Assembly (NCBI GenBank): GCA_025149125.1
Contig: CP102272.1
Location: 2,480,001-2,544,000, forward strand
Source: [Clostridium] asparagiforme DSM 15981
GTDB lineage: Bacteria > Bacillota > Clostridia > Lachnospirales > Lachnospiraceae
DNA length: 64,000 nt
Reading direction: 5' to 3'
The position numbers were made by a program, and so were the translations under genes. The stretch's first letter is position 1. Each line of letters starts with the position of its first letter. This document shows positions 53,897-62,873 of the stretch, one piece after another. The notes beneath the pieces were generated by a model. That model was not told the DNA's origin and searched no databases. It saw only the letters and a list, made by a program, of their open reading frames with translations.

Positions 53897-55162
53897 ATGG
53901 CGAAGAAAAAGAAAAGGCCCTCGGCAGTGGGATATCAGGAACAGGTTCAGGGGCAGGGCAGGCCGCAAGGCCGGCCCGCGGCCGGAACCGCACAGAGGAT
54001 GCAGCAGGAGCAGGCATACGAACAGCCGAGAAAGAAAAAGAAAGTCCGGCATTTTTATGACTACAGCCTGCTGTTCTGCATCATTTTTTTAACAGCCTTC
54101 GGGCTGGTGATGATCTACAGTGCCAGCGCCTACACGGCGCAGCTGGAATACAAGGGGAACGCGGCGTACTTCATGATGCGCCAGGCCAAGATCGCGGCGG
54201 GCGGATTTGTTCTGATGATCATCATTTCCAAGATGGATTATCATTTCTTCGGCAAGTTCGCGCTGCCCGCCTACGGCATGTCTTACATATTGATGATCGC
54301 GGTGAGCCTTGTGGGTAAAGAGGTGAACGGCAAACGGCGCTGGCTGGGAGTGGGACCGTTGAGCTTTCAGCCCACGGAGTTCGTCAAGATCGCGCTGATC
54401 GTCATGCTGGCGGCGCTGATCACGGAGCTGGGAAGCAACATTAATAAATGGAAAAATATGGGATTTATTATGCTCCTGACCATTCCCATCGCCGGAATTG
54501 TGGCCGGGAACAACTTAAGTTCCGGTATCATTATCTTTGGAATCGCCTTTGTGATGCTGTTTGTGGCCTGCAAGGTGAAATGGCCCTTCTTCACGGCCGG
54601 AGCCCTGGGCCTGGGCGTGCTGGCGGGGGCCGGTCCCATCGGCCTGGCCTTAAACAAAATCGGCCTTCTGCAGGACTACCAGTTCCGCCGGATCGAGGCC
54701 TGGCTGAACCCGGAATCTGATCCCACGGACAAGGGCTTCCAGGTGCTTCAGGGCCTGTACGCCATCGGCACCGGCGGTCTGACCGGCCAGGGGCTGGGCG
54801 AGAGTATCCAGAAACTAGGTTTCCTTCCCGAGGCGCAGAACGACATGATTTTCTCCATCATCTGCGAGGAATTGGGATTATTTGGAGCAATTTCCGTTAT
54901 TTTAATCTTTCTTTTTATGATTTACCGGTTTATGCTGATAGCCGGGAATGCGCCGGATCTGTTCGGCGCGCTGCTGGTGGTGGGAGTGATGGGCCACATC
55001 GCCATCCAGGTGATTTTAAATATCGCCGTTGTGACCAACACCATCCCCAACACGGGAATCACCCTGCCCTTCATCAGTTACGGGGGCACGTCGGTCCTAT
55101 TTTTGATGATGGAGATGGGTATGGTTTTGAGTGTGTCCAACCAAATACGATTGGAAAAATAG
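53897..55162 (+). CDS. ftsW: SEDS peptidoglycan polymerase FtsW/SpoVE
   Basis: 421 aa with a basic, Gln-rich cytoplasmic N-terminus (about 1-50) and ten helices. SEDS signatures: LVMIYSASAY, GVGPLSFQPTEFVKI, the LGLFGAISVILIF segment and NTGITLPFISYGGTSVL. The position after murD fits FtsW or SpoVE; the two cannot be told apart from sequence alone. Partner of one of the two class B PBPs. Confidence 0.88.
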   Translation: MAKKKKRPSAVGYQEQVQGQGRPQGRPAAGTAQRMQQEQAYEQPRKKKKVRHFYDYSLLFCIIFLTAFGLVMIYSASAYTAQLEYKGNAAYFMMRQAKIAAGGFVLMIIISKMDYHFFGKFALPAYGMSYILMIAVSLVGKEVNGKRRWLGVGPLSFQPTEFVKIALIVMLAALITELGSNINKWKNMGFIMLLTIPIAGIVAGNNLSSGIIIFGIAFVMLFVACKVKWPFFTAGALGLGVLAGAGPIGLALNKIGLLQDYQFRRIEAWLNPESDPTDKGFQVLQGLYAIGTGGLTGQGLGESIQKLGFLPEAQNDMIFSIICEELGLFGAISVILIFLFMIYRFMLIAGNAPDLFGALLVVGVMGHIAIQVILNIAVVTNTIPNTGITLPFISYGGTSVLFLMMEMGMVLSVSNQIRLEK

Positions 55163-55249
55163 CGGATTCGTGCACAAGGGGGCAAATCCGGGCATATGCT
55201 GAGGGTAGAGAGAATTTGCTGCCTTAGGCGGCAGAAAGTAGGTGCCCGG

Positions 55250-56509
55250 TTGTCCACCATCCATATCAAAGGCCCCGCCCGCCTGTCGGGCGAGATATCC
55301 ATACAAGGTTCTAAAAACGCCGTGCTGCCCATGATGGCGGCGGCGATACTGCACAAGGGAATTACGGTGCTCACCAATGTGCCCATGATACAGGATGTGG
55401 ACTGCATGGTGAGCATTCTGAACTACATAGGATGCCGCTGCAACCGAAAGGGCAGCACGGTGGAGATCGACGGAACGGAGATTGAGTGCGCTCAAATTCC
55501 GGACCACTTTGTCAGTCAGATGCGCTCCTCCATCATTGTGTTGGGCGCGCTGCTTGGCCGGGTGGGGGAGGGCGAAAGCCGTTATCCCGGAGGCTGCCTT
55601 ATCGGCGCCAGACCCATTGACATCCATCTTCAGGTGCTGGAATGCCTGGGAGCCCGTATCCTGGAGGAGGACGGCCAGATTACGGCCAGGGCCCCGTCCG
55701 GCGGGCTGGTGGGAGCGGAGATCCGCCTGCGCTACCCCAGCGTGGGCGCCACGGAGCAGGCGCTCTTAGCGGGCGTTCTGGCCAGAGGGATGACCATTGT
55801 CTACGGCGCGGCCCGGGAGCCGGAGATCGGCCAGCTCTGCGACTGCTTGAACCGCATGGGAGCCAGAGTGCGGGGAGCGGGTACCGGAATCCTGGTGATC
55901 GAGGGCGTGGAGGAGCTGAGGGACAGCCGGTTTGCGGTGCGCGGCGACCGGATCGTGGCGGGGACTTACTTGAGCGCGGTCATGGCCGCCGGGGGCAAAG
56001 CCTGGTTAAAGGAGGTGCGGCCCGGGGAGCTGGAGCTGCCGTTAAATCTGATGCAGCAGGCGGGGGCCGTGATCCGGAGGGACGAGGTACAGGAAGAGAT
56101 TTTCATTTCCATGAACCAAAGGCCCGGCGGGCTTTTGCTGGAGACCGGGCCGTACCCGGCTTTTCCAACGGACCTGCAGTCGCCCTTCATGGCGTTTCTG
56201 GCGGCTGGGGACGGTGAGAGCCGGATCAGAGAGCAGGTGTTTGAGGGCCGTTTTGCTACGGTCGAGGAGTTAAAGCGCATGGGCGGCCGGATTTACACCG
56301 AGGGCCGGGAGGCGGTGATCCAGGGGCTCTATCCCCTGATCGCCGGCCGGGTGACGGCCAGGGATCTGCGCGGTGGCGCGGCCCTGGCGGTGGCGGCCTT
56401 GGCCGCCGAGGGAGAGACTGTGATCGAGGACTGCCGCCATGTGGAGAGGGGCTATGAGGACCTGTGCCGGGATTTGAGGGCGCTGGGCGCCCAGGCGTAT
56501 TGGGAATGA
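55250..56509 (+). CDS. murA: UDP-GlcNAc 1-carboxyvinyltransferase
   Basis: First committed step of peptidoglycan synthesis. 419 aa from TTG 55250 (preceded by AAAGTAGGTG); an in-frame ATG at 55196 adds 18 unusual residues. Blocks: LSGEISIQGSKNAVLPMMAAA, and catalytic Cys in PGGCLIGARPIDIHL (fosfomycin target). Sits where many Firmicutes have murG; no murG or murB was seen in this window. Confidence 0.88.
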   Translation: MSTIHIKGPARLSGEISIQGSKNAVLPMMAAAILHKGITVLTNVPMIQDVDCMVSILNYIGCRCNRKGSTVEIDGTEIECAQIPDHFVSQMRSSIIVLGALLGRVGEGESRYPGGCLIGARPIDIHLQVLECLGARILEEDGQITARAPSGGLVGAEIRLRYPSVGATEQALLAGVLARGMTIVYGAAREPEIGQLCDCLNRMGARVRGAGTGILVIEGVEELRDSRFAVRGDRIVAGTYLSAVMAAGGKAWLKEVRPGELELPLNLMQQAGAVIRRDEVQEEIFISMNQRPGGLLLETGPYPAFPTDLQSPFMAFLAAGDGESRIREQVFEGRFATVEELKRMGGRIYTEGREAVIQGLYPLIAGRVTARDLRGGAALAVAALAAEGETVIEDCRHVERGYEDLCRDLRALGAQAYWE

Positions 56510-56543
56510 CGGAAGCTTAAGGGCGAGATGAGGTACGTTGACC

Positions 56544-57275
56544 ATGAAACGAAATGCAGGAAAACAAAATCTCGGAATATGGATAGCAGCGGCGGCGGTT
56601 TTAGCGGCCGCTATCCTGCTTTTGTCCGTTCGCGTCACCAATGTGACGGTTACCGGCAGCAAGCGCTACACGGAAAAGCAGATGGAGGAGCTTCTGTTCC
56701 CTGGAAAATGGGACAAAAATTCTGCTTACCTCTACATTTCCAACCGCTTCAAACCCCACCGCCAGATTCCCTTTGTTGAGGATTACAAGCTGGTATTTCA
56801 CGGCCCCACAAGCGTGGAGATCATCGTTTACGAGAAGGACATCGTGGGTTATGTCACGGACATGAGCAGCTACATGTATTTTGACAAGGACGGGATCGTC
56901 GTGGAGAGCTCCGGCAACAAGCTGGAGGGGGTGCCCCTGATTACGGGCCTGGACTTTGGCCAACTGATCCTGCATCGCCCCCTGCCCGTGAAGGACCAGA
57001 CTGTGTTCCAGGACATTTTAAACCTGACCCAGCAGCTTTCGCTGCACAATATCGTTGTGGACCGCATCGAGTACAACTCCCACAACAAGGCCACCCTCTA
57101 CATGGGCGAGATGCAGGTGTCCCTGGGCGACGACGCCAACGTGGACAGCAAGATCTCCGTGCTCAGCGATATACTGGCCGCCCATCCACAGCTGGTCGGA
57201 ATGAAGGGCGTGATCGAGCTGGAGAATTATAATGAAGAGGGGATTGGGGGAGGGATTACGTTTAAGAAGAAGTAG
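56544..57275 (+). CDS. ftsQ: Cell-division protein FtsQ/DivIB
   Basis: 243 aa. Short cytoplasmic N-terminus, one helix (GIWIAAAAVLAAAILLLSV), then a POTRA domain (VTNVTVTGSKRYTEKQMEEL) and beta domain (about 95-220). Bitopic septal scaffold that meets FtsL. ATG 56544 with GAGATGAGG upstream; a TTG at 56538 is also in frame. Confidence 0.88.
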   Translation: MKRNAGKQNLGIWIAAAAVLAAAILLLSVRVTNVTVTGSKRYTEKQMEELLFPGKWDKNSAYLYISNRFKPHRQIPFVEDYKLVFHGPTSVEIIVYEKDIVGYVTDMSSYMYFDKDGIVVESSGNKLEGVPLITGLDFGQLILHRPLPVKDQTVFQDILNLTQQLSLHNIVVDRIEYNSHNKATLYMGEMQVSLGDDANVDSKISVLSDILAAHPQLVGMKGVIELENYNEEGIGGGITFKKK

Positions 57276-57349
57276 CATGGGAATGGAACCATAAGCGAAA
57301 ATTTTGCAATTCTTGTAAATATTTCAAGGCCGAACCCGGCACCATCCTG

Positions 57350-57378
57350 TTGCGCACCCGCCAAAAATCTGTTAAAAT
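57350..57378 (+). promoter_or_regulatory. ftsZ upstream promoter, distal
   Basis: TTGCGC (57350-57355) and TAAAAT (57373-57378), 17-bp spacer. Confidence 0.5.
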
Positions 57379-57481
57379 TAGATAACGTGTTACAACTAAA
57401 GCTTCTATGGTCCGGGATATGCCGAGATTGTAAGGCAGAGATCAAATACTGAAAAAGTCCGCCATTTTATGAAAAAAACAG

Positions 57482-57510
57482 TTGATATTTTTTCTAAAAT
57501 CAAATATAGT
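57482..57510 (+). promoter_or_regulatory. ftsZ upstream promoter, proximal
   Basis: TTGATA (57482-57487) and TATAGT (57505-57510), 17-bp spacer, in an AT-rich stretch about 120 bp before ftsZ. The 354-bp gap otherwise shows nothing. Confidence 0.6.
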
Positions 57511-57629
57511 ATTAGGTAGACTAGAATTCAGAAGCTGATGGAATGAATATCATACCGAAGGCATATTATATATAGAAGCGGGAAGTATGGCTGACAGTGG
57601 CAGTAAGGGAATAAAAGGAGGATATCATC

Positions 57630-58943
57630 TTGTTAGAGATTAAGATAAATGAGTCAGAGAATGCCGCCAGAATTATTGTGGTAGGAGTAGGCGGCGCCGG
57701 AAACAATGCGGTGAACCGTATGATTGAGGAGAACATCGCAGGCGTCGAATTTATCGGCATCAATACGGACAAGCAGGCTCTTCAGTTCTGCAAAGCCCCC
57801 ACTGCCATGCAGATCGGCGAGAAGCTGACCAAGGGACTCGGTGCAGGCGCCCGCCCGGATGTGGGTGAGAAGGCGGCTGAGGAGAGTTCTGAGGAGATTT
57901 CCCAGGCGTTAAAGGGAGCGGACATGGTGTTCGTGACCTGTGGTATGGGCGGCGGAACCGGAACCGGCGCGGCCCCCGTAGTTGCGAAGATTGCAAAGGA
58001 TATGGGCATCCTCACCGTAGGTGTGGTGACCAAGCCCTTCCGTTTTGAGGCGAAAACCCGTATGACCAATGCCATGAACGGCATCGCCAGCTTAAAAGAG
58101 AGTGTTGATACCCTGATCGTGATCCCCAACGACCGTCTGCTGGAGATCGTGGACAGGCGTACCACCATGCCCGATGCGCTGAAGAAGGCGGATGAGGTGC
58201 TGCAGCAGGCAGTGCAGGGCATCACGGATTTGATCAATGTTCCCGGACTGATCAACCTGGACTTCGCGGATGTGCAGACCGTCATGATCGACAAGGGCAT
58301 CGCCCACATCGGCATCGGCAAGGCCAAGGGCGACGACAAGGCGATCGAGGCGGTGAAGCAGGCTGTTTCCAGCCCGCTGCTTGAGACCACCATCGAGGGC
58401 GCAAGCCACGTGATTATCAACATTTCCGGCGATATCAGCCTGATCGAGGCCAACGAGGCCGCCAGCTATGTTCAGGAGCTGTCCGGAGATGATGCGAATA
58501 TTATCTTTGGTGCGATGTATGATGAGAACGCACAGGATGAGGCGACCATCACGGTGATCGCCACCGGATTGGACGAGCATGAGGCCACCGCTTCTGTGGA
58601 GACCGCGATGTCCAAGTTTGCCAATTACAAGCAGCCCAAGGTTCCCACTGCGCCGGTGAAACCGCAGCCTCAGCCGCTGCACGGCGATCAGGAGGCGGCC
58701 GCCACTGCGAACCCGTACCGTCAGGCCCCCAGCTACAACACGGGGAATTACGGACAGGGCAACGCGGGTGGACAGGGCTATCAGAGACCGTCCGGGGAGA
58801 GTCAGGGACAGGGATATAATCCCGGTTACGGCAGCTCCAGATATGGACAGCAGGGCGCAGGCCAGGGAAGCGGAACTACATTCCGGCCGGGCGCGAATAA
58901 GGAATCGATCAATATTCCGGATTTTTTGAGAAATCGGAAGTAA
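57630..58943 (+). CDS. ftsZ: Cell-division GTPase FtsZ
   Basis: 437 aa. Tubulin signature [27 protein letters not shown]-terminus and the T7 loop [12 protein letters not shown] Gln/Gly/Tyr-rich linker (about 330-420) leads to the conserved C-terminal peptide [12 protein letters not shown] that binds FtsA/SepF. Starts at TTG 57630 behind AAGGAGG, 8 nt. Confidence 0.97.
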   Translation: MLEIKINESENAARIIVVGVGGAGNNAVNRMIEENIAGVEFIGINTDKQALQFCKAPTAMQIGEKLTKGLGAGARPDVGEKAAEESSEEISQALKGADMVFVTCGMGGGTGTGAAPVVAKIAKDMGILTVGVVTKPFRFEAKTRMTNAMNGIASLKESVDTLIVIPNDRLLEIVDRRTTMPDALKKADEVLQQAVQGITDLINVPGLINLDFADVQTVMIDKGIAHIGIGKAKGDDKAIEAVKQAVSSPLLETTIEGASHVIINISGDISLIEANEAASYVQELSGDDANIIFGAMYDENAQDEATITVIATGLDEHEATASVETAMSKFANYKQPKVPTAPVKPQPQPLHGDQEAAATANPYRQAPSYNTGNYGQGNAGGQGYQRPSGESQGQGYNPGYGSSRYGQQGAGQGSGTTFRPGANKESINIPDFLRNRK

Positions 58944-58976
58944 GAGTGGATTAGGAATTGAATAAGGGTGAAGTGG

Positions 58977-59012
58977 ACCGCTGCGCGCTGGGAGGTGCGT
59001 GGCGGTTTTTTG
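58977..59012 (+). terminator. Terminator after ftsZ
   Basis: ACCGC (58977-58981) / GCGGT (59002-59006) with further partial pairing inside, followed by T6. Confidence 0.6.
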
Positions 59013-59032
59013 TGTTGGGGAGGAGAAGGGAC

Positions 59033-59291
59033 GCGCGGCAGCGGGGCGCAGGGGGATGGATTGCGGGGCGTCCTACGCGGAGCGCAGGGTCTAAAGCCCG
59101 GACAGGGCCAAAAAGAAGGCACCGGCTCGATTCGCGGAGAAACTCTGATGAGCTTTCTCCGCTCAACTCGCCTGAAATCGTGTTTTGGAGAACACGATTT
59201 CTCCTCCTTTTTGGCCCCGCCCGGACTTAAGATCCTGCGGTCCGCTCCGGACTGCTCCCGCAATCCATCCCCCTGCGCCCCGCTGCCGCGC
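59033..59291. repeat. Giant palindromic element 1
   Basis: A 35-bp perfect inverted repeat (59033-59067 / 59257-59291) closes a ~259-bp element whose inner arms continue to pair imperfectly (for example GGGCCAAAAAG-like left, CTTTTTGGCCCC-like right). At the apex are hairpin 1, GCGGAGAAACTC TGAT GAG(C)TTTCTCCGC (59134-59162), and hairpin 2, GAAATCGTGTT / AACACGATTTC with loop TTGGAG (59174-59201). Same architecture as element 2 at 61301-61605. No coding sequence was found. Confidence 0.85.
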
Positions 59292-59370
59292 TGGCGTTCT
59301 CTGGCTGAGGGGAAAGAGCAGGGGATTCCAGTTTTTTACTGCAATTTTTATGCCAAAAAAATTCGCGGGA

Positions 59371-59604
59371 TTCGACAGGAAATGACAGGTTTTGGGAAAT
59401 GGAAAATTATGGTGAAATTGAGGGCGGAAAGGCCCTTTTTTTGTGTGGTTGAGGGAAGGGGAGAGAGTGTGTTGGGATTTTTGAGGGAGGGCTTAGGGCC
59501 TTCCTTTTTGGGTTTTGTGGGAGATTTTGTCGAATATGATCGAAAAATTTTGTGGCGGCAGGTCCCTTAATTCGACAGCATTTGCGCGTGAGAATGACTA
59601 TAAT
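59371..59604 (+). promoter_or_regulatory. Spo0A-controlled spoIIG promoter region
   Basis: Three exact 0A boxes: TTCGACA at 59371-59377, TGTCGAA at 59528-59534 and TTCGACA at 59571-59577. The -10 is TATAAT at 59599-59604. There is no -35 at 17 bp; the last 0A box lies in the -35 region, as in Bacillus spoIIG, where Spo0A-P activates sigma-A polymerase. Explains induction of spoIIGA-sigE at the onset of sporulation. Confidence 0.85.
59421..59442 (+). terminator. Small terminator-like hairpin upstream of spoIIGA
   Basis: AGGGC (59421-59425) / GCCCT (59432-59436) followed by T7. Confidence 0.55.
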
Positions 59605-59645
59605 GTCATTCAGAACGTTTCACAGGGAGGTGGGGCCGGAGTCGC

Positions 59646-60596
59646 GTGACGTATACGGTGTACATAGATGTGGTGTTTTTTGTCAATGCCGTGATGGATT
59701 TTGTGGTGTTGGCGATTTTAAACAGGATTTTGGATTCCGGCGCCGGATGGGGCAGACTTCTGTCCGGCGCGGCTGTTGGTGGGCTGTGGGCCTGCCTGGT
59801 GAGTGTCCTTCCGGGGATGCCGGTTTGGCTTCGCGGGATGGGGACTTACCTGGGGGTGAGCGGCCTGATGGTCTTTTTGGCCTTTCGGCCGGCCGGACTG
59901 AAGGCTCTGGCAAGGGCGGTGCTGGGAATGTATCTGGTGACCGCCGTGCTGTCGGGGGTGATGCTGGCGATTTACCAGCACACCAGGGCCGGGTATTATC
60001 TGGAGTTACTGATCCGCGGGGAGCGGGTCATGGGACTTCCGGCATTGGCCTGGTTTTTGGTGGCGGCGGGAGGAGCAGCGGGGGCTTACGGACTTGTAGG
60101 CCTGGGAAAGAATCTGTTACAGGGGCGGATAAAGGGCAGAAGGTATTGCAGGGTGAGGCTGGGCTTCAAGGGGAGTGAAGCCGGGCTGACCGCTCTCATC
60201 GATACCGGAAACTGCCTGAAGGAACCGGTAAGCGGCCGTCCGGTCCACGTGGTGACGGCCTCGGCGATCGCCGGGCTGTGCCCCAGGGTGGACGGGGTGA
60301 TCTATGTGCCCTACCAGGCGGTAGGCACCAGCCACGGCCTTCTTCCAGCGATTTTTCTGGACTGGATGGAGGTGGAGCTGGACTACAAACGATACAGGTT
60401 TGAACGGCCTCTGGTGGCCGTCATCCGGGAATCTTTATCCCCGTCCGGGAAATACCAGATGCTGCTTCAAGAGGAACAGTGGGGAAAGGACGAGGCATCA
60501 TACGACGAGTGTTCGCAACATACAGGAGGGAAATTCCATGATTATAAAAGTATCCATTCCAAACCGCTTTCAACTGAAAACCGTCCCCAGCTTTAA
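59646..60596 (+). CDS. spoIIGA: Sigma-E processing peptidase SpoIIGA
   Basis: 316 aa. Five N-terminal helices (about 1-150) and a cytoplasmic aspartic-protease domain with the catalytic DTG in [14 protein letters not shown]. Cleaves pro-sigma-E in the mother cell after a forespore signal. GTG 59646 behind CCGGAG and an earlier GGGAGG. Its 3' end overlaps sigE by 59 bp, which is long for this pair. Confidence 0.93.
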   Translation: MTYTVYIDVVFFVNAVMDFVVLAILNRILDSGAGWGRLLSGAAVGGLWACLVSVLPGMPVWLRGMGTYLGVSGLMVFLAFRPAGLKALARAVLGMYLVTAVLSGVMLAIYQHTRAGYYLELLIRGERVMGLPALAWFLVAAGGAAGAYGLVGLGKNLLQGRIKGRRYCRVRLGFKGSEAGLTALIDTGNCLKEPVSGRPVHVVTASAIAGLCPRVDGVIYVPYQAVGTSHGLLPAIFLDWMEVELDYKRYRFERPLVAVIRESLSPSGKYQMLLQEEQWGKDEASYDECSQHTGGKFHDYKSIHSKPLSTENRPQL

Positions 60597-61278
60597 GACG
60601 GTGCTCATGCCCAAACAGAGCGAGGTACACTATATCGGGGGAGCCGATATCCTGCCCGCGCCTCTGGAACCGGAGGAGGAGAGCCGGATGATCGGCATGT
60701 TGAGCGGTGAGGAGGACCAGAAGGCGAGGGCGGCGCTGATCGAACACAACCTGAGGCTGGTGGTCTATATTGCCAAGAAGTTTGATAATACCAGTGTTGG
60801 GGTGGAGGATTTGATCTCCATCGGTACCATCGGGTTGATCAAGGCGATCAATACGTTTAAGCCGGATAAAAATATTAAGCTGGCTACATATGCGTCCAGA
60901 TGTATTGAGAATGAGATTTTGATGTATCTGAGACGGAACAACAAGACACGGATGGAGGTGTCGATCGATGAGCCGCTGAATGTGGATTGGGATGGAAATG
61001 AACTCCTGTTGTCGGATATTCTGGGCACGGATGAGGATGTGATTTACCACGATATTGAGGATGAGATTGAGAAGAATTTGCTGAATAATGCCATCAGCAG
61101 GCTCAATCCCAGGGAACGGAAAATTGTGGAGCTGCGGTATGGACTGACCAATGAGGATGGGGAGGAGATGACGCAGAAGGAAGTTGCGGATCTGCTGGGG
61201 ATCTCGCAGTCGTATATTTCACGGTTGGAGAAGAAGATTATGAAGCGGTTGAGGAAGGAGATTGTGAGGTTCGAGTAA
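60538..61278 (+). CDS. sigE: Mother-cell sporulation sigma factor E
   Basis: 246 aa. The N-terminal pro-sequence (about 1-30) is followed by region 2 ([35 protein letters not shown] in part: [16 protein letters not shown]) and region 4 ([40 protein letters not shown]). ATG 60538 has AGGAGGG upstream. Substrate of SpoIIGA encoded just before. Confidence 0.95.
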   Translation: MIIKVSIPNRFQLKTVPSFKTVLMPKQSEVHYIGGADILPAPLEPEEESRMIGMLSGEEDQKARAALIEHNLRLVVYIAKKFDNTSVGVEDLISIGTIGLIKAINTFKPDKNIKLATYASRCIENEILMYLRRNNKTRMEVSIDEPLNVDWDGNELLLSDILGTDEDVIYHDIEDEIEKNLLNNAISRLNPRERKIVELRYGLTNEDGEEMTQKEVADLLGISQSYISRLEKKIMKRLRKEIVRFE

Positions 61279-61300
61279 GGGGGGGAGAGCAATGGGTACG

Positions 61301-61605
61301 CGTCCGGGCGGGGCGGGCTTTCACGGTCAGGTGCGCGGCTCATGGTTTCTGACAACATGCCGCTAAGGCGCACGGGGTGGGAAAATACGGACTGCCTTCA
61401 CATTCGCGGAGAAATCCTGAAGGATTTCTCCGCTCAGGTTCAGCAAAAACCGGTTTTGAGAACCGGTTTTTGGTCCGCATTTTCCCACCCCGTCCGCCCA
61501 AGCGGCATTGTTGCCATAAGCAATGACCCGTCGGCTGTGCCAACGGCTCATTACATTCAACAAATCGCCGCGCACCTGACCGTGAAAGCCCACCCCGCCC
61601 GGACG
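61301..61605. repeat. Giant palindromic element 2
   Basis: A 39-bp inverted repeat with a single wobble (61301-61339 / 61567-61605), further inner pairing (CGGGGTGGGAAAATACGGAC left, GTCCGCATTTTCCCACCCCG-like right) and the same two apical hairpins as element 1: GCGGAGAAATCC TGAA GGATTTCTCCGC (61406-61433) and CAAAAACCGGTT TTGAG AACCGGTTTTTG (61444-61472). The right arm carries an extra bulged hairpin (CCGTCGGC / GCCAACGG). The 61279-61794 gap has no gene. Confidence 0.85.
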
Positions 61606-61631
61606 CTGGGGATTGCAGGGAGTGAGAAAAG

Positions 61632-61689
61632 AAAAAGCTTTCTGAGGTGAGACCGGGGGAAGGACGGGTCACATTTCAGAAAGCTTTTT
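61632..61689. terminator. Bidirectional hairpin after element 2
   Basis: AAAAAGCTTTCTGA (61632-61645) pairs perfectly with TCAGAAAGCTTTTT (61676-61689), 30-nt loop. It could end sigE transcription after the structured element. Confidence 0.7.
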
Positions 61690-61703
61690 GTTGGTGGATA
61701 GAA

Positions 61704-61758
61704 AAACGCCCTCCGATGGGAGGCGGCGTGTGGGAGCACGCTGCTGGGATCGGAGGGC
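61704..61758 (-). terminator. Terminator of the NYN-protein gene
   Basis: GCCCTCCGAT (61708-61717) / ATCGGAGGGC (61749-61758) with a nested GCGGCGTG / CACGCTGC stem. Read on the minus strand it ends in GTTTTT. Confidence 0.75.
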
Positions 61759-61794
61759 ATTTGTGGTTGAGGGAGATGAAAAATGGTACAGGAA

Positions 61795-62775
61795 TTATTT
61801 TAGCTGTATCATGTTGTCTTTTATTTTGAACTTTCCGAAGCTTCGGATGAAGCTGGAGATGCGGCTGAAGCCGTATTGTTTTACGTCGAAGGTCGGGAAG
61901 GCTTTTTTGAGTTCGTCGTGGACGATGCTTAGGTTGTCCACGTGGCCGCCGGAACCCTGGATGATGCGGATCAGCTCTTGTTCGATTTCAGTCTTGGAGA
62001 TGCTGGCGCTCTTTTCCTGGACGAAGTAGCCGCCGTGGAGCTTGACCAGCTGGAATTCGCTGTTGTTCATGCTCTCCAGGAAGGTGGAAAGCTTGGAGTA
62101 GCCGTAGTTTCGGACGTCGAAGTCGGAGAAGCGCTTGGACAGGAAGTTGCCTACCCGGGCCAGGCCGATGGGCTGGTTGACGCCGTTGTTTTCCATCAGC
62201 AGCTTGGAGATGGCTCTCTGGATCTCGTCGATGCCGGTGATGGTTTTCTGGATGGCGGCGATGTTGGCCGGGTCTTCCTTGATGGTGACCACGGGGCCGC
62301 GGCCCTTGACGTTCTCAACGACCTCGGAGGCATCCTCGGAGGAGATGATCTCTAAGAGCTTGAAGGTGTCGCAGGCGGTGCGGAAGGGCTTGGGGGTCTT
62401 CTGCTCTCCGATGCCCATGACGAACATACCCGACTCGCGCAGGCGCTGAGCCAGCTTGGTGAAGTCGGAATCGCTGCTTACCAGGCAGAAGCCGTCTACA
62501 TTTCCCGAGTAGAGGATGTCCATGGCGTCGATGATCATGGCGGAATCCGTGGCGTTCTTGCCTGTGGTGTAACTGTACTGCTGGATGGGGTTTACCGACC
62601 AGTCCAGGAGGACGTTCTTCCAGCTGCGCTTTTCGTTGTCCGTCCAGTCGCCGTAAATGCGCTTGTAGGTGGCGATGCCCTGGTCGGAGACTTCATCAAG
62701 AATGTATTTGATATACTTTGGTGATACGTTGTCAGCGTCGATTAATACTGCAAATCTGCGGTCGTTCTGTTCCAT
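61795..62775 (-). CDS. NYN-domain (LabA/DUF88) protein with OST-HTH tail
   Basis: 326 aa. N-terminal PIN-like NYN nuclease domain: FAVLIDADNVSPKYI, ATDSAMIIDAMDIL and LVSSDSDFTKLAQRLRE supply the conserved acidic residues. The C-terminal part has two OST-HTH/LOTUS-like winged helices (about 180-250, with VNQPIGLARVGNFLSKRFSDFDVRNYG in part; and about 255-326), a domain known to bind RNA. A probable RNA-processing nuclease. It lies between sigE and sigG on the minus strand. Confidence 0.85.
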   Translation of the reverse strand: MEQNDRRFAVLIDADNVSPKYIKYILDEVSDQGIATYKRIYGDWTDNEKRSWKNVLLDWSVNPIQQYSYTTGKNATDSAMIIDAMDILYSGNVDGFCLVSSDSDFTKLAQRLRESGMFVMGIGEQKTPKPFRTACDTFKLLEIISSEDASEVVENVKGRGPVVTIKEDPANIAAIQKTITGIDEIQRAISKLLMENNGVNQPIGLARVGNFLSKRFSDFDVRNYGYSKLSTFLESMNNSEFQLVKLHGGYFVQEKSASISKTEIEQELIRIIQGSGGHVDNLSIVHDELKKAFPTFDVKQYGFSRISSFIRSFGKFKIKDNMIQLK

Positions 62776-62873
62776 AATTTGTGTTCTCTCTTCATATAAT
62801 TTGAATGATTGGAAAAATTTTCATCCAAAGACAGTTTAACACATCCGGAACCGGCCTTCAAGGACAAACCGCG

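Noticed and set aside
59552..60178. 208-codon open frame overlapping spoIIGA
   Set aside because: It is a frame-shifted Gly-rich shadow of spoIIGA; the real frame has the DTG motif and membrane helices.
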